From an uncultured Bacilli bacterium (GTDB lineage Bacteria; Bacillota_I; Bacilli_A; RF39; UBA660), in contig CAKPGT010000006.1 in the NCBI GenBank assembly GCA_934155185.1, positions 1 to 53,986 of the forward strand: a DNA stretch of 53,986 nt, in the 5' to 3' direction. The notes beneath the pieces are model-generated. The model did not search any database. It worked only from the letters and a program-made list of their open reading frames with translations, and was not told the DNA's origin. Of the stretch, positions 25,423 through 34,265 are shown piece after piece; the first letter of the stretch is position 1, and each line of letters starts with the position of its first letter. A program made the position numbers and the translations under genes.

Positions 25423-27528
25423 ATGTTTAATATGAATAATGAACAGGAAGAAAACGTTTTAGAAAAATATGGTAGAGATATTACTCAGTATGTTAAGGAT
25501 GGAAAGGTTGACCCAGTAATAGGTAGGGATGAAGAGATTCGTTCAATAACACGTATTTTATCTCGTAAAACCAAAAATAACCCTGTTTTAATTGGCGAAC
25601 CAGGTGTTGGTAAAACTGCCATTATAGAAGGTCTTGCACAGCGTATAGTAAAAGGTGATGTACCAAGTTCATTAAAAGATAAAACCATTTGGGAACTTGA
25701 TATGGCTGCCTTAATTGCGGGTGCTAAGTATCGTGGTGAATTTGAGGAAAGATTAAAAAATGTACTTAATGAAGTTAAAAAATCTGATGGTAACATTATA
25801 ATGTTTATTGATGAGATTCATATGATAGTTGGTGCTGGTAAACTAGAGGGTGCTATGGATGCAGGTAACATGTTAAAACCAATGCTAGCTAGAGGAGAAA
25901 TTCACTGTATTGGTGCAACAACACTAAATGAGTACCGTAAATACATAGAAGATGATGGTGCTTTGGAACGTAGATTTCAAAAAGTATTGGTAAAAGAGCC
26001 GACTGTATCTGATACTATAACCATACTAAGAGGTTTAAAATCTAGATTCGAAGTACATCATGGTGTATCTATTTCTGATTCTGCTTTAGTTGCTGCGGCA
26101 ACACTTTCAAATCGTTATATAACAGATAGATTCTTACCAGATAAGGCTATTGATTTGATTGATGAAGCATGTGCAACTATTCGTGTTCAAATGGATAGTG
26201 TTCCTGAAAACATAGATAGCTTAACTAGAAGAATAATGAAACTTCAAATAGAAAGGGAAGCTATAAAAAAAGATAAGGACGAAATAAGTAAGCAAAGGGT
26301 AAAAGAATTAGATGAGAAAATAAGTACAATGAAGGAAGAAGAATCCAAATTAAGAAACGACTGGGAAAGGGAAAAAAGCGTTCAGTCTGACATTAAAAAG
26401 GTTAAAAAAGATATTGAAGATGCTAGATTTAAGTTAGAAATGGCAGAAAATAATTATGATTTAGAGTCTGCCGCAAGACTTAGACATGGTGTTATTCCCG
26501 AGCTAGAAAAAAAATTAGATAATCTTAAAAACTCTAATGATAATAAAATATTGAGCGATAGGGTTACGGAAGAATCTATTGCAGGGGTAATATCTAGGTG
26601 GACAAATATTCCTATTACAAAACTTGCACAGGGTGAAAAAGAAAAAGTATTAAATCTTGAAGAAAACATGAAAAAAAGAGTAAAAGGTCAAGATAATGCT
26701 TTAAAGTTAGTTAGTGAAGCTATTATAAGGTCAAGGTCTGGTATAAAAGATGAAAATAGACCAATAGGGTCATTCATGTTTTTAGGGCCAACTGGTGTAG
26801 GTAAAACGGAAGTTGCAAGAACTTTAGCTTATGAACTATTTGATGATGAAAAGCACATGGTAAGAATAGATATGAGTGAGTATATGGAAAGTCATTCTGT
26901 AGCTCGTCTTATAGGAGCGCCTCCAGGTTATGTAGGATATGATGAGGGAGGACAATTAACAGAAGCAGTAAGGAGGAATCCATACAGCATAGTTTTATTT
27001 GATGAAGTTGAAAAAGCTCATAAAGACGTTTTAAATATTCTTCTTCAAATTCTTGATGATGGAAGAATAACAGATGGACATGGTCGTACTGTTGATTTTA
27101 AAAATACTATAATAATAATGACATCTAATATAGGAAGCCAGTATGTACTTGATGGTAAAGTTGATGAAGCCATTATAAATAGTGAACTTAAAAATTATTT
27201 TAGACCAGAATTTTTAAATCGTATAGATGAAATAATTATATTTAATTCATTGACAAAAGATGTAATATATGAAATCTTAAATAAATTAGTTGATGACTTA
27301 AATACAAAATTAAAACAGCAAAGAATATCTATATTATTAACTGATAATGCTAAAAATTGGATTGTTGATAGAGGGTATGATCATAACTATGGTGCAAGAC
27401 CATTAAAGAGATTTTTATCTAAAAATCTTGAAACGTTATTAGCTAAAAAACTAATAGATGGAAGCATTATATCTGGGGATAAATTAACTGTTGATATATT
27501 AAATGACAATTTAGTTATAAATAAATAA
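25423..27528 (+). CDS. clpB: ClpB-type AAA+ disaggregase lacking the N-terminal domain
   Basis: A 701-residue protein, about 150 shorter than usual ClpB because it begins just before the first AAA domain (VLEKYGRDITQYVKDGKVDPVIGR). D1 has Walker A GEPGVGKTA and Walker B MFIDEIHM. The middle domain is ClpB type: IMKLQIEREAIKKD, the EEESKLRNDWEREK part, and NNYDLESAARLRHGVIPELEKKL. D2 has GPTGVGKTE, VLFDEVEKAH and the closing YGARPLKRF. No IGF/LGF-type ClpP-binding loop is obvious, in line with a DnaK-cooperating disaggregase. The start is the ATG after GAGGGGTGAT. A CIRCE-overlapped promoter gives heat-shock control. Confidence 0.95.
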   Translation: MFNMNNEQEENVLEKYGRDITQYVKDGKVDPVIGRDEEIRSITRILSRKTKNNPVLIGEPGVGKTAIIEGLAQRIVKGDVPSSLKDKTIWELDMAALIAGAKYRGEFEERLKNVLNEVKKSDGNIIMFIDEIHMIVGAGKLEGAMDAGNMLKPMLARGEIHCIGATTLNEYRKYIEDDGALERRFQKVLVKEPTVSDTITILRGLKSRFEVHHGVSISDSALVAAATLSNRYITDRFLPDKAIDLIDEACATIRVQMDSVPENIDSLTRRIMKLQIEREAIKKDKDEISKQRVKELDEKISTMKEEESKLRNDWEREKSVQSDIKKVKKDIEDARFKLEMAENNYDLESAARLRHGVIPELEKKLDNLKNSNDNKILSDRVTEESIAGVISRWTNIPITKLAQGEKEKVLNLEENMKKRVKGQDNALKLVSEAIIRSRSGIKDENRPIGSFMFLGPTGVGKTEVARTLAYELFDDEKHMVRIDMSEYMESHSVARLIGAPPGYVGYDEGGQLTEAVRRNPYSIVLFDEVEKAHKDVLNILLQILDDGRITDGHGRTVDFKNTIIIMTSNIGSQYVLDGKVDEAIINSELKNYFRPEFLNRIDEIIIFNSLTKDVIYEILNKLVDDLNTKLKQQRISILLTDNAKNWIVDRGYDHNYGARPLKRFLSKNLETLLAKKLIDGSIISGDKLTVDILNDNLVINK

Positions 27529-27530
27529 AA

Positions 27531-27558
27531 ATTGAATTATCTTTTTGATAATTCTTTT
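27531..27558 (+). terminator. clpB terminator
   Basis: Perfect eight-base stem GAATTATC/GATAATTC over a five-T loop, followed by TTTTATT. Confidence 0.8.
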
Positions 27559-27691
27559 ATTGTATAAAAGTAGGAAAATAGTGGCATAACTATAATATAG
27601 TAAATATAGTGTAAATATTATCAAAATATGTTTGTATTTTTCATTTTTTGTGGTAATATTATACTAGATTAATAGTAGAAGGAGTGATAAA

Positions 27692-28072
27692 ATGGCAAAG
27701 AAGATAGAAGAAAAGAATCCAGTAGGAAGACCAAAACTAGCTGATGCAGAATTAATTAAAGATTCATGGTGCAGAGTTGGTGCAAGTCTAGCAATTGCTT
27801 TGGTATTAGTTGTATGTGGCACAGGTGTATTAACATCAAGAACACCTTTTGAGGTTTTAACTTTTAGAAATCCAAGTAAGGTTCAAGGAAATGTAGCTAC
27901 TGTAACTGAATATGACCCAAATGTTAAAATTATTAAAGCTAATTCATCAGTAAAAGTAATACCAGCAAGCAAGAGCACTGTAAGGGTTATTCCAGCTCGT
28001 GGTATACCAAAAAGAATAATTGATGTTAACGGAAACGTAACAAAAGTTATTCCTGCAAATCCTTCAAATTAA
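27692..28072 (+). CDS. Small single-span membrane protein of unknown function
   Basis: A 126-residue protein. A basic/acidic cytoplasmic start (MAKKIEEKNPVGRPKLADAELIKDSW) is followed by one helix (GASLAIALVLVVCGTGVL) and an exterior tail that carries repeated VIPA-type motifs (KVIPASKST, RVIPARGIP, KVIPANPSN). GRPKLAD resembles an AT-hook-like or ribosome-adjacent basic start, but I do not recognise a family. The ATG follows AGAAGGAGTG. It is monocistronic, with its own terminator. Confidence 0.75.
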   Translation: MAKKIEEKNPVGRPKLADAELIKDSWCRVGASLAIALVLVVCGTGVLTSRTPFEVLTFRNPSKVQGNVATVTEYDPNVKIIKANSSVKVIPASKSTVRVIPARGIPKRIIDVNGNVTKVIPANPSN

Positions 28073-28084
28073 AATTTTAATGAA

Positions 28085-28110
28085 AGCGCTACATAAATGT
28101 GGCGTTTTTA
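28085..28110 (+). terminator. Intrinsic terminator
   Basis: Ten-base stem AGCGCTACAT/ATGTGGCGTT with G-T pairs and a two-base core loop, then TTT. Confidence 0.7.
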
Positions 28111-28146
28111 AATTTGCATGTTATAATTATTAAGGTGGTGTGTGAT

Positions 28147-29259
28147 ATGATATATTTAGATTATTCTGCAACAACTTTTGCAAGTGATGAAGTAATAGAT
28201 GCATTTTGTGATGCAACTAAAAGCTACGCTGGTAATCCCAACTCACAGCATAAGTTAGGTGTTAGAAATAAAAGAAGAATTGATGATGCAACCGTAAACA
28301 TTAGTAAAATATTAAATGTTCTTCCAGAAGAAATTATTTATACATCAGGCTCAAGTGAATCAAATAATTTAGCGATAAAAGGAATATGTGCATCTTATAA
28401 AGGTAAACATATTATTACTACAAAGATGGAACATTCGTCTGTTGTGGCACCTATTAATAGGCTTTGTAAAAATGGATATGAGGTAGACTTTGTTAAGTTA
28501 AAATCTGATGGAAGTATAGACATAGATAATCTAAAGAGTCTTATTAGAGATGACACCGTTTTAGTTTCGGTAGCAGGAGTTGATAGCGAACTTGGAATAA
28601 GGCAGGATATAAATGAGATAGGAAAATTGCTTAAAGAATATCCAAATTGTTATTTCCATGTTGATGCAACTCAAATGATTGGAAAGACTAAATTTGATTT
28701 CAAAGACGTAGACTTAATTAGTTTTTCTGCACATAAGTTTTTTGGAATAAAAGGAATTGGGTGCTTAATTAAAAAGAAAAATATAAAACTAACGCCTTTA
28801 ATAGATGGTGGCGCTTCAACTACTAAGTATAGAAGTGGAACGCCAGCTTTAGAGCTAATAGTATCACTCGAAAGGGCACTTACCTTAGCATATGAGGACT
28901 TTGATAATAAATTAAAATATATAAGTTCACTTAATAAAGATATAAAAATGTTTTTAGAAAAATATAATGACATTAAAATTAATAATACGGATAAAAGCAT
29001 AGACCAGATAATAAACTTTAGCTGTAACAATTCTAGAAAAATACTAGATTTATTAGATGAAAAAGATGTTTATATCTCAACTAAGAGCGCTTGTTCATCT
29101 AGTAATTCTTTGTCAACGTCAATTCTATCTTTATATAATGATGAAAAAAGAGCATCAAATAGCCTTAGAATAAGTATTTCTTATGTTACTACTAAGGAAG
29201 AAATAGAGCAGTTTAAAAAGATATTTGATGAATGTTATAGAAAGGCGAATAATATATGA
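28147..29259 (+). CDS. Cysteine desulfurase (NifS/IscS family)
   Basis: A 370-residue PLP enzyme: MIYLDYSATTFASDEV at the start, GNPNSQHKLG near 32, TSGSSESNNLAI near 67, HVDATQMIGK near 172, the PLP lysine in SFSAHKFFGIKGIGC near 196, and the persulfide Cys in STKSACSSSN near 318. It takes sulfur from cysteine for Fe-S cluster or tRNA thiolation. The usual VNNEIG motif near 145 is changed to VAGVDSELG. The ATG after GGTGGTGTGTG fits; the open frame extends upstream without a site. Its stop overlaps the thioredoxin-like gene by ATGA. Confidence 0.93.
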   Translation: MIYLDYSATTFASDEVIDAFCDATKSYAGNPNSQHKLGVRNKRRIDDATVNISKILNVLPEEIIYTSGSSESNNLAIKGICASYKGKHIITTKMEHSSVVAPINRLCKNGYEVDFVKLKSDGSIDIDNLKSLIRDDTVLVSVAGVDSELGIRQDINEIGKLLKEYPNCYFHVDATQMIGKTKFDFKDVDLISFSAHKFFGIKGIGCLIKKKNIKLTPLIDGGASTTKYRSGTPALELIVSLERALTLAYEDFDNKLKYISSLNKDIKMFLEKYNDIKINNTDKSIDQIINFSCNNSRKILDLLDEKDVYISTKSACSSSNSLSTSILSLYNDEKRASNSLRISISYVTTKEEIEQFKKIFDECYRKANNI

Positions 29260-29516
29260 AAATAATTAAATTTGGTGCAGTATGGTGCCCAGGATGCCTT
29301 GTTATGCGTCCAGTTTGGAAAGAAGTTTTAAAAGATTATCCTAATTTAGATATTACTGAGTATGATTATGATATGGATGAAGAGTTAGTAGAAAAGTATA
29401 ATGTTGGAGATAAACTTCCAGTAATAATTATGCTAGATGATAATGATAAGGAAATAAAAAGACTTATAGGAGAAAGAAAAAAAGAAGAAATAATACAATT
29501 TATAAAGGAAATATAA
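29256..29516 (+). CDS. Thioredoxin-like protein
   Basis: An 86-residue minimal thioredoxin fold: KFGAVWCPGCLVMRPVW with an active CPGC pair, and a cis-proline loop (DKLPVIIML). CPGC replaces the usual CGPC. It overlaps the cysteine desulfurase stop and is one base ahead of the membrane redox protein, so it likely carries electrons between the cytosol and that membrane protein or serves the desulfurase. Confidence 0.9.
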   Translation: MKIIKFGAVWCPGCLVMRPVWKEVLKDYPNLDITEYDYDMDEELVEKYNVGDKLPVIIMLDDNDKEIKRLIGERKKEEIIQFIKEI

Positions 29517-29517
29517 T

Positions 29518-30756
29518 ATGATGAAGTTAAAAAAGATATTAATATACATTATATTTATCTTTAGTGCTTTTTTCTTTAGTAATGTGACCGTTTTTGCAAA
29601 AGAAGTAAATATATATATGTTCTATGGAAAGACATGCCCGCACTGTGAAGAGGCTTTAAAATATTTAAATAGCATTAAAGATGAACATGATTTGAAAATA
29701 CATAAATATGAAGTATGGTATAATGATGATAATAAAAAACTAATGAAAGAAATTGGGGATTATTTAGATATTAATGTTAGCGGTGTACCATTTACAATAA
29801 TAGATAATACTGGAATAATAGGCTATTCGAGTGAAACAACTAGTGAAACGTATTTATATCATATTAAAAAGGCAAAAGAAGACGACTTTGTAGATAATGT
29901 AGGTATAAAACTTGGCGTCGTTAAGGGTGAAATAAAAAATCAGACAAGCGTATCTAAAACCAGCAAAATTAATAAGCAAGAAAAAGAAGATGGAAATACA
30001 TATAAAATTAAAGTTCCACTTTTAGGAAAAGTTAATTTAAAAAAGCTATCACTTCCTGTAGTAGCTATACTAATAGGTACCGTGGATGGTTTTAATCCAT
30101 GTGCAATGTGGATATTATTATTTTTAATAAGTACATTAATAGGAATGAAAGATAAGAAAAGATTATGGATTTTAGGAAGTACATTTCTTATTTCATCCGC
30201 ATTAGTATATTTAGCATTTATGGTTTCTTGGTTAGAATTTGCTAAAGTGATTAGTGGTATTAAATTAGTTAGAATGGCAATTGCATTAGTTGCTTTAATT
30301 GGTGGCATTTTAAACTTAAGAAGTTATATAAAATCACTTGGAAATGCTGATGGTTGTGATGTGGTAGATGCTAAGAAAAGAAAAAAAATATTTACGAAGG
30401 TAAGAAAATTTACACATGAAAAATCATTTATTTTAGCTATACTTGGTATAATACTTCTTGCTGCTTCGGTAAATATAATAGAGCTTGCATGCTCTGCGGG
30501 GCTTCCTGTAATATTTACCCAGCTTTTAGCAATGAATAATTTAAGTGGTTTAGAATATGCATTATATATTATTATATATATTATATTCTTTATGTTAGAT
30601 GATTTTGTAATATTTTCTATATCCATAAAGACTATGGAATTAACAGGTGTATCTACTAAATATAGTAAATTCTCACATTTAATAGGTGGTATTCTTATGC
30701 TTTTGATAGGAATATTATTAGTGCTAAAGCCAGAGTGGTTAATGTTTAATTTTTAA
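29518..30756 (+). CDS. Thioredoxin-CcdA/DsbD-like membrane electron-transfer fusion
   Basis: A 412-residue fusion. A signal/anchor (ILIYIIFIFSAFFFSNVTVFA) leads to a glutaredoxin/thioredoxin-like domain with YGKTCPHC near 35 and GVPFTII near 88. After a linker comes a CcdA/DsbD-like transmembrane domain of about six helices with one Cys in DGFNPCAMWILL near 198 and one in NIIELACSAGLPVI near 323, the pair that relays electrons. It moves reducing power from cytosolic thioredoxin to an extracytoplasmic Cys pair. Two ATGs are adjacent; the first follows AAAGGAAAT. It completes an operon with the desulfurase and the thioredoxin. Confidence 0.92.
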   Translation: MMKLKKILIYIIFIFSAFFFSNVTVFAKEVNIYMFYGKTCPHCEEALKYLNSIKDEHDLKIHKYEVWYNDDNKKLMKEIGDYLDINVSGVPFTIIDNTGIIGYSSETTSETYLYHIKKAKEDDFVDNVGIKLGVVKGEIKNQTSVSKTSKINKQEKEDGNTYKIKVPLLGKVNLKKLSLPVVAILIGTVDGFNPCAMWILLFLISTLIGMKDKKRLWILGSTFLISSALVYLAFMVSWLEFAKVISGIKLVRMAIALVALIGGILNLRSYIKSLGNADGCDVVDAKKRKKIFTKVRKFTHEKSFILAILGIILLAASVNIIELACSAGLPVIFTQLLAMNNLSGLEYALYIIIYIIFFMLDDFVIFSISIKTMELTGVSTKYSKFSHLIGGILMLLIGILLVLKPEWLMFNF

Positions 30757-30832
30757 ATGGCATGACTGCTCTTTTTAATTTATTAGCAAAATAGGTATAT
30801 CACCATAATAATCTTAATTCATATAATGTAGT

Positions 30833-31066
30833 ATGAAAAAGAATGTATTATTTAATATTATAATTCAAATCCTAATTCTTGTTATAGCATCCATTAAGTA
30901 CTTAGATAAATGTAATATAAAGTTTTTAATATCCATTTTCTTGATATGTTTAGTTTTTTTAGCAAGCATTTTTGAATATATAACTAAAATAAGGTTGAAT
31001 AAATGGATCCATTACTTTACAACCATAGTCATATTTTTACTATTTATGTTTATATTAGTTAAATAA
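30833..31066 (+). CDS. Small three-helix membrane protein
   Basis: A 77-residue hydrophobic protein with three predicted helices (FNIIIQILILVIASI, FLISIFLICLVFLASIF, IHYFTTIVIFLLFMFIL). No family is recognised. There is no Shine-Dalgarno site: TATAAT at 30822-30827 ends only five bases before the ATG, so the transcript may be leaderless. Confidence 0.65.
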   Translation: MKKNVLFNIIIQILILVIASIKYLDKCNIKFLISIFLICLVFLASIFEYITKIRLNKWIHYFTTIVIFLLFMFILVK

Positions 31067-31107
31067 TGTTATATAATTAGAGTGAAGTAGTAGATAGGAA
31101 GGAAAAT

Positions 31108-31821
31108 ATGAATAGCAATTTTAACGATATTATAGATGTTATATTAACGTTTAATAAGAATGAAGAACTTTCAAAGAATATTGCAGTGTCAGGAAGTATA
31201 GTGCCTTATATTGTAACTAATAAGGAATCTTTAGAGTGTCATACTGACTTTTACTTTCTAGTTAAACATAAGAAAATTAATGATGTTAGAGATATCATAA
31301 AGAAGTTATCTAAAGAGTATACGTTTGATATAGTATCCGATTCTAAAAAGTATTCGGCATCTGATTATGGATTCAAGATAAAGTATGAAAACACGGTAGT
31401 TGGATTTTTTCCTTATTCAATAGTTGATAATAATTTCACTATTAGAACATTTTCTATTACAAAAGGTAAGAAAGAGGCCGGATTAAAAACAAAGGTAATA
31501 CCAAATATAACTAAAAGCAGTGTAATTAGGTATGTTAATTTTAATGGTGATGATAAAATAAGAATAGTAAGTCCGGAGTTTATTTTAGCTAGCAAAGAAA
31601 TGAGTGAAAGAAAACCGGGTAATCCTACGCCTGAAACCATGAAGTTACTTAGGGAAATATGTGATGAGAGCGTTTTACAGGCTTTAAGAGAAAATATAAG
31701 TAAAGCCAAGGTAAATGTAGAGTATAGAAAATCAAAAAAGTTTGATTATAAATTTGTGTTAATGGTTATATTTTTAGTTGCTATATTAATATTTTTGGCA
31801 TACAAATGTTTTAAAAAATAA
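31108..31821 (+). CDS. Putative nucleotidyltransferase-fold protein with C-terminal membrane anchor
   Basis: A 237-residue protein. VSGSIVPYIVTNKESLECHTDFYFLV near 30 resembles the GS/GG...D-x-D opening of nucleotidyltransferases, though here the acidic pair is reduced to one clear Asp (TDFYF), so activity is unsure. RIVSPEFILASKEMSERKPGNPTPE near 150 fits the helix after the palm in such proteins. One helix closes the chain (FVLMVIFLVAILIFLAY), a tail anchor. The ATG follows AGGAAGG. The family call is tentative. Confidence 0.7.
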   Translation: MNSNFNDIIDVILTFNKNEELSKNIAVSGSIVPYIVTNKESLECHTDFYFLVKHKKINDVRDIIKKLSKEYTFDIVSDSKKYSASDYGFKIKYENTVVGFFPYSIVDNNFTIRTFSITKGKKEAGLKTKVIPNITKSSVIRYVNFNGDDKIRIVSPEFILASKEMSERKPGNPTPETMKLLREICDESVLQALRENISKAKVNVEYRKSKKFDYKFVLMVIFLVAILIFLAYKCFKK

Positions 31822-31843
31822 TTCCTTTTTAGGAATTTTTTTG
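31820..31843 (+). terminator. Intrinsic terminator
   Basis: AATTCCT pairs with AGGAATT over a short T loop, followed by six T. Confidence 0.8.
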
Positions 31844-31867
31844 TTATAATTGTTAAGAGGGGATAAT

Positions 31868-33067
31868 ATGAAGCGAATAATATTTCATATAGATGTTAAT
31901 AATGCCTTTTTATCATGGACTGCAATTGACATGCTTAAGGCTGGTAGTAAAATTGATATTAGAACAATACCATCTGTTGTGGGTGGTGATGAAGCTAAAA
32001 GGCATGGTATTGTATTAGCTAAATCTATGCCTGCAAAGAAGGCTGGTATAGTAACTGGAGAACCTCTTTTTAAGGCAAGAAGAAAAGTTGATAAATTATA
32101 TGTTGCAGGTATGAATAGAGAAAATTATATTAAATATTCAAATGCATTTTATAAAATACTTTGTAATTATAGTCCTAAAGTAGAAAGATATTCTATTGAT
32201 GAATGCTTTTTAGATATGACGGGTACTGAAAAAATTTTTGGAGATCCTGTTAGTGTTGCATATAAAATTAAGAATGAAATAAAAGTAAAACTTGGTTTTA
32301 CGGTAAATGTAGGAGTAGCAAATTGCAAACTATGTGCAAAAATGGCCTCTGACTTTGAAAAGCCGGATAAGGTCCATACCTTGTTTGATTATGAAATAAG
32401 AAGTAAAATGTGGCCACTTAAGGTAGATGATTTATTTATGTCAGGTAAAAGTTCTAGTAAGAAACTTCATGAACTTGGTATACATACAATTAAAGATTTA
32501 GCTAATGCTGATATAAATTTACTTGCAAAACATTTTAAATCAATGGGAAATATGCTTCATGATTATGCTAATGGAATAGATAATTCTGTGGTTGAAAAAA
32601 CAGTCCCTAAAAATAAAGGTATAGGTAATTCGACGACACTACCGAGTGATGTTAGCACTATGCAGGAATTGAAAAAGGTTATAAAAAAACTATCAAGTAT
32701 GGTAGGAATAAGGCTTAGAAAAGAAGGAAAGTTTGCAACAGTTATTTCAGTTCAACTAAGAAATAGTCTATTTTTAAATCATGGCCATCAAAAAAAGCTT
32801 ATAAACCCAATATCATCAGATGATGATATTTATGACGCTGCATGTTTGCTTGTAAAAGACATGTGGAATGGGGATCCTATAAGATTAGTTGGAATTAGGG
32901 TTAGTGATTTTACTGATAAAGCTTATGAACAAATATCATTATTTGATAAAGCTGGTAAAAAAGAAGAAAGAGAAAAAATGCAAAAGGCATTAGATGAAAT
33001 AAATAGTAAATTTGGCTCTGATACCATAAAAAGTGCAGCATTATTTGACAGTAAAAGTGCCAAGTAG
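31868..33067 (+). CDS. dinB: DNA polymerase IV (Y-family)
   Basis: About 399 residues. Palm motifs IIFHIDVNNAFLSW near 3 and RYSIDECFLDMTG near 100 hold the catalytic Asp/Glu set. VNVGVANCKLCAKMASDFEKPD near 135 and the helix-hairpin-helix thumb (ELGIHTIKDLANAD) near 195 follow, then a little-finger domain (GNSTTLPSDVSTMQEL to VISVQLRNS). The C-terminus QISLFDK resembles a beta-clamp binding peptide. It bypasses DNA lesions with low fidelity. The ATG follows AGAGGGGAT, with TATAAT about 20 bases upstream. Confidence 0.95.
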   Translation: MKRIIFHIDVNNAFLSWTAIDMLKAGSKIDIRTIPSVVGGDEAKRHGIVLAKSMPAKKAGIVTGEPLFKARRKVDKLYVAGMNRENYIKYSNAFYKILCNYSPKVERYSIDECFLDMTGTEKIFGDPVSVAYKIKNEIKVKLGFTVNVGVANCKLCAKMASDFEKPDKVHTLFDYEIRSKMWPLKVDDLFMSGKSSSKKLHELGIHTIKDLANADINLLAKHFKSMGNMLHDYANGIDNSVVEKTVPKNKGIGNSTTLPSDVSTMQELKKVIKKLSSMVGIRLRKEGKFATVISVQLRNSLFLNHGHQKKLINPISSDDDIYDAACLLVKDMWNGDPIRLVGIRVSDFTDKAYEQISLFDKAGKKEEREKMQKALDEINSKFGSDTIKSAALFDSKSAK

Positions 33068-33137
33068 GTAATTTGTAATTGCTCTAATAATTATGTTGTG
33101 TTATATTTATTATGGATTTATATTTTAGTTACAAGAA

Positions 33138-33195
33138 CTCCTTATTAAGCTGTATTCTTTAGATTAAAACGTTAAATCAAAGCTAATAAGGAGGT
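33138..33195 (+). promoter_or_regulatory. 5' UTR hairpin that sequesters the Shine-Dalgarno site of the zinc-ribbon gene
   Basis: CTCCTTATTAAGCT at 33138-33151 pairs with AGCTAATAAGGAG at 33181-33193, 13 pairs with one bulged A. An inner stem (TTTAGATT with AATCAAA) is also possible. The right arm contains the ribosome-binding GGAGG. No T run follows, so it would act on translation, not termination. The signal is unknown; temperature or a ligand/metal are candidates. Confidence 0.7.
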
Positions 33196-33199
33196 AACA

Positions 33200-33385
33200 A
33201 TGGAAAAGACTATTGAAGATAAGACTTTAGTATGTAAAGACTGTGGAAAAGAGTTTATTTTTACTAAAGGAGAACAAGAATTTTTTGCACAAAAGGGTTT
33301 AACTAATGAACCAAAAAAATGCAAAGAATGTAGGATTGCCAAAAAAGCTTCGTATGATAGAAGAGAAAATAATAAAAATGACTAA
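33200..33385 (+). CDS. Small zinc-ribbon protein (zf_Tbcl-type)
   Basis: A 61-residue protein: DKTLVCKDCGKEFIFTKGEQEFFAQKG, then EPKKCKECRIAKK. The CxxC...CxxC arrangement and the GEQEFFAQKG spacer match the probable zinc-ribbon family of small Firmicute proteins, role unknown. The ATG follows AAGGAGGTAAC, which lies inside a long hairpin. It converges on hpt and overlaps its last codons by four bases. Confidence 0.85.
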   Translation: MEKTIEDKTLVCKDCGKEFIFTKGEQEFFAQKGLTNEPKKCKECRIAKKASYDRRENNKND

Positions 33386-33401
33386 TTCAAGTCATTTTTT
33401 T
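33375..33401. terminator. Bidirectional terminator shared by the zinc-ribbon and hpt genes
   Basis: AAAATGACT pairs with AGTCATTTT over a six-base loop with T runs on both strands. Both stop codons lie within it. Confidence 0.8.
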
Positions 33402-33906
33402 CTATATATCCAATAAATGGAAGGTTTCTATAATCTTGATTATAATCCAAACCATAACCAATTACAAAATAATCTTCAACTTCAAAACCTACATAATCAG
33501 CTTCAAAGTTTGTTAATCTTCTTGATGGTTTGTCTAAAAGAGAGCAAGTTTTAATGCTTTTTGGCTCTAACTTTTTTAAATATGAAGTAAGATATTTAAG
33601 AGTTTTTCCCGTATCTATTATATCCTCTATTACTATGACATCCTTATTTTTAATTGAAGGAAGTAGGTTTGCTACTAATTTTATATCACCACTTTTTTCA
33701 CCATCATAGCTTGCTACTCTTAAAAAATCAATATGTACGTTTTTCTTTATTTTTTTAGCTAAATCAGTAGTAAAAAATATAGAACCCTTTAATATACAAA
33801 TCAGGTTAATTTCTTTATCTTCATAATCATTTTCTATTTCTTTTGCAAGACTTGAAATTCGTTTTTGCAGTTCTTTTTCACTTATTAATACTTTAATATT
33901 ATCCAT
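33382..33906 (-). CDS. hpt: Hypoxanthine phosphoribosyltransferase
   Basis: A 174-residue type I PRTase: INLICILKGSIFF near residue 35, RVASYDGEKSGDIKL near 70 (flexible loop), the PRPP motif VIVIEDIIDTGKTL near 96 and a C-terminal VGFEVEDYFVIGYGLDYNQDYRNLPFIG. It salvages hypoxanthine/guanine to IMP/GMP. The start is the ATG after TAGGAGTTATATT; the frame extends upstream to a TTG without a site. Confidence 0.95.
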   Translation of the reverse strand: MDNIKVLISEKELQKRISSLAKEIENDYEDKEINLICILKGSIFFTTDLAKKIKKNVHIDFLRVASYDGEKSGDIKLVANLLPSIKNKDVIVIEDIIDTGKTLKYLTSYLKKLEPKSIKTCSLLDKPSRRLTNFEADYVGFEVEDYFVIGYGLDYNQDYRNLPFIGYIEKNDLN

Positions 33907-34015
33907 AATATAACTCCTATACAAAAAATTATATCATATTTTATTCAATATATATTGATTTTATTTCATTTGTTTGTTAAAATACAATTGCATTTGAAAA
34001 AATGCTAATATTTTT

Positions 34016-34092
34016 GGCGGAGTTGGTGAAGTGGTTAACACTCTGGTTTGTGGCACCAGCATGCAAGGGTTCGATTCCCTTACTCCGCCCCA
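34016..34092 (+). tRNA. tRNA-His (GTG anticodon)
   Basis: A 77-base cloverleaf with the His-specific extra base G-1 paired to C73: acceptor GGCGGAGT with ACTCCGCC, anticodon loop TTGTGGC, T loop TTCGATT, and an encoded CCA. Confidence 0.96.
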
Positions 34093-34102
34093 TAAGTAAA
34101 CA

Positions 34103-34128
34103 AAGCCTTATTTTATAGGGCTTTTTTA
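34103..34128 (+). terminator. Terminator of tRNA-His
   Basis: AAGCCT pairs with AGGGCTT (one G-T) over an AT loop, followed by six T. The 34129-34262 interval before ddl holds nothing else I can identify. Confidence 0.75.
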
Positions 34129-34265
34129 ATGCATAAATTAATTTTGGTCTTGTTTCAAGCTTTTTTTGTTCTAAAACTTAAAAATTTTGATAATAATTTT
34201 GCCTTTAATTATGTTTATTAAATTGTTTTGTATATAATATTTTTACTTAAATATAATTAACTGAG

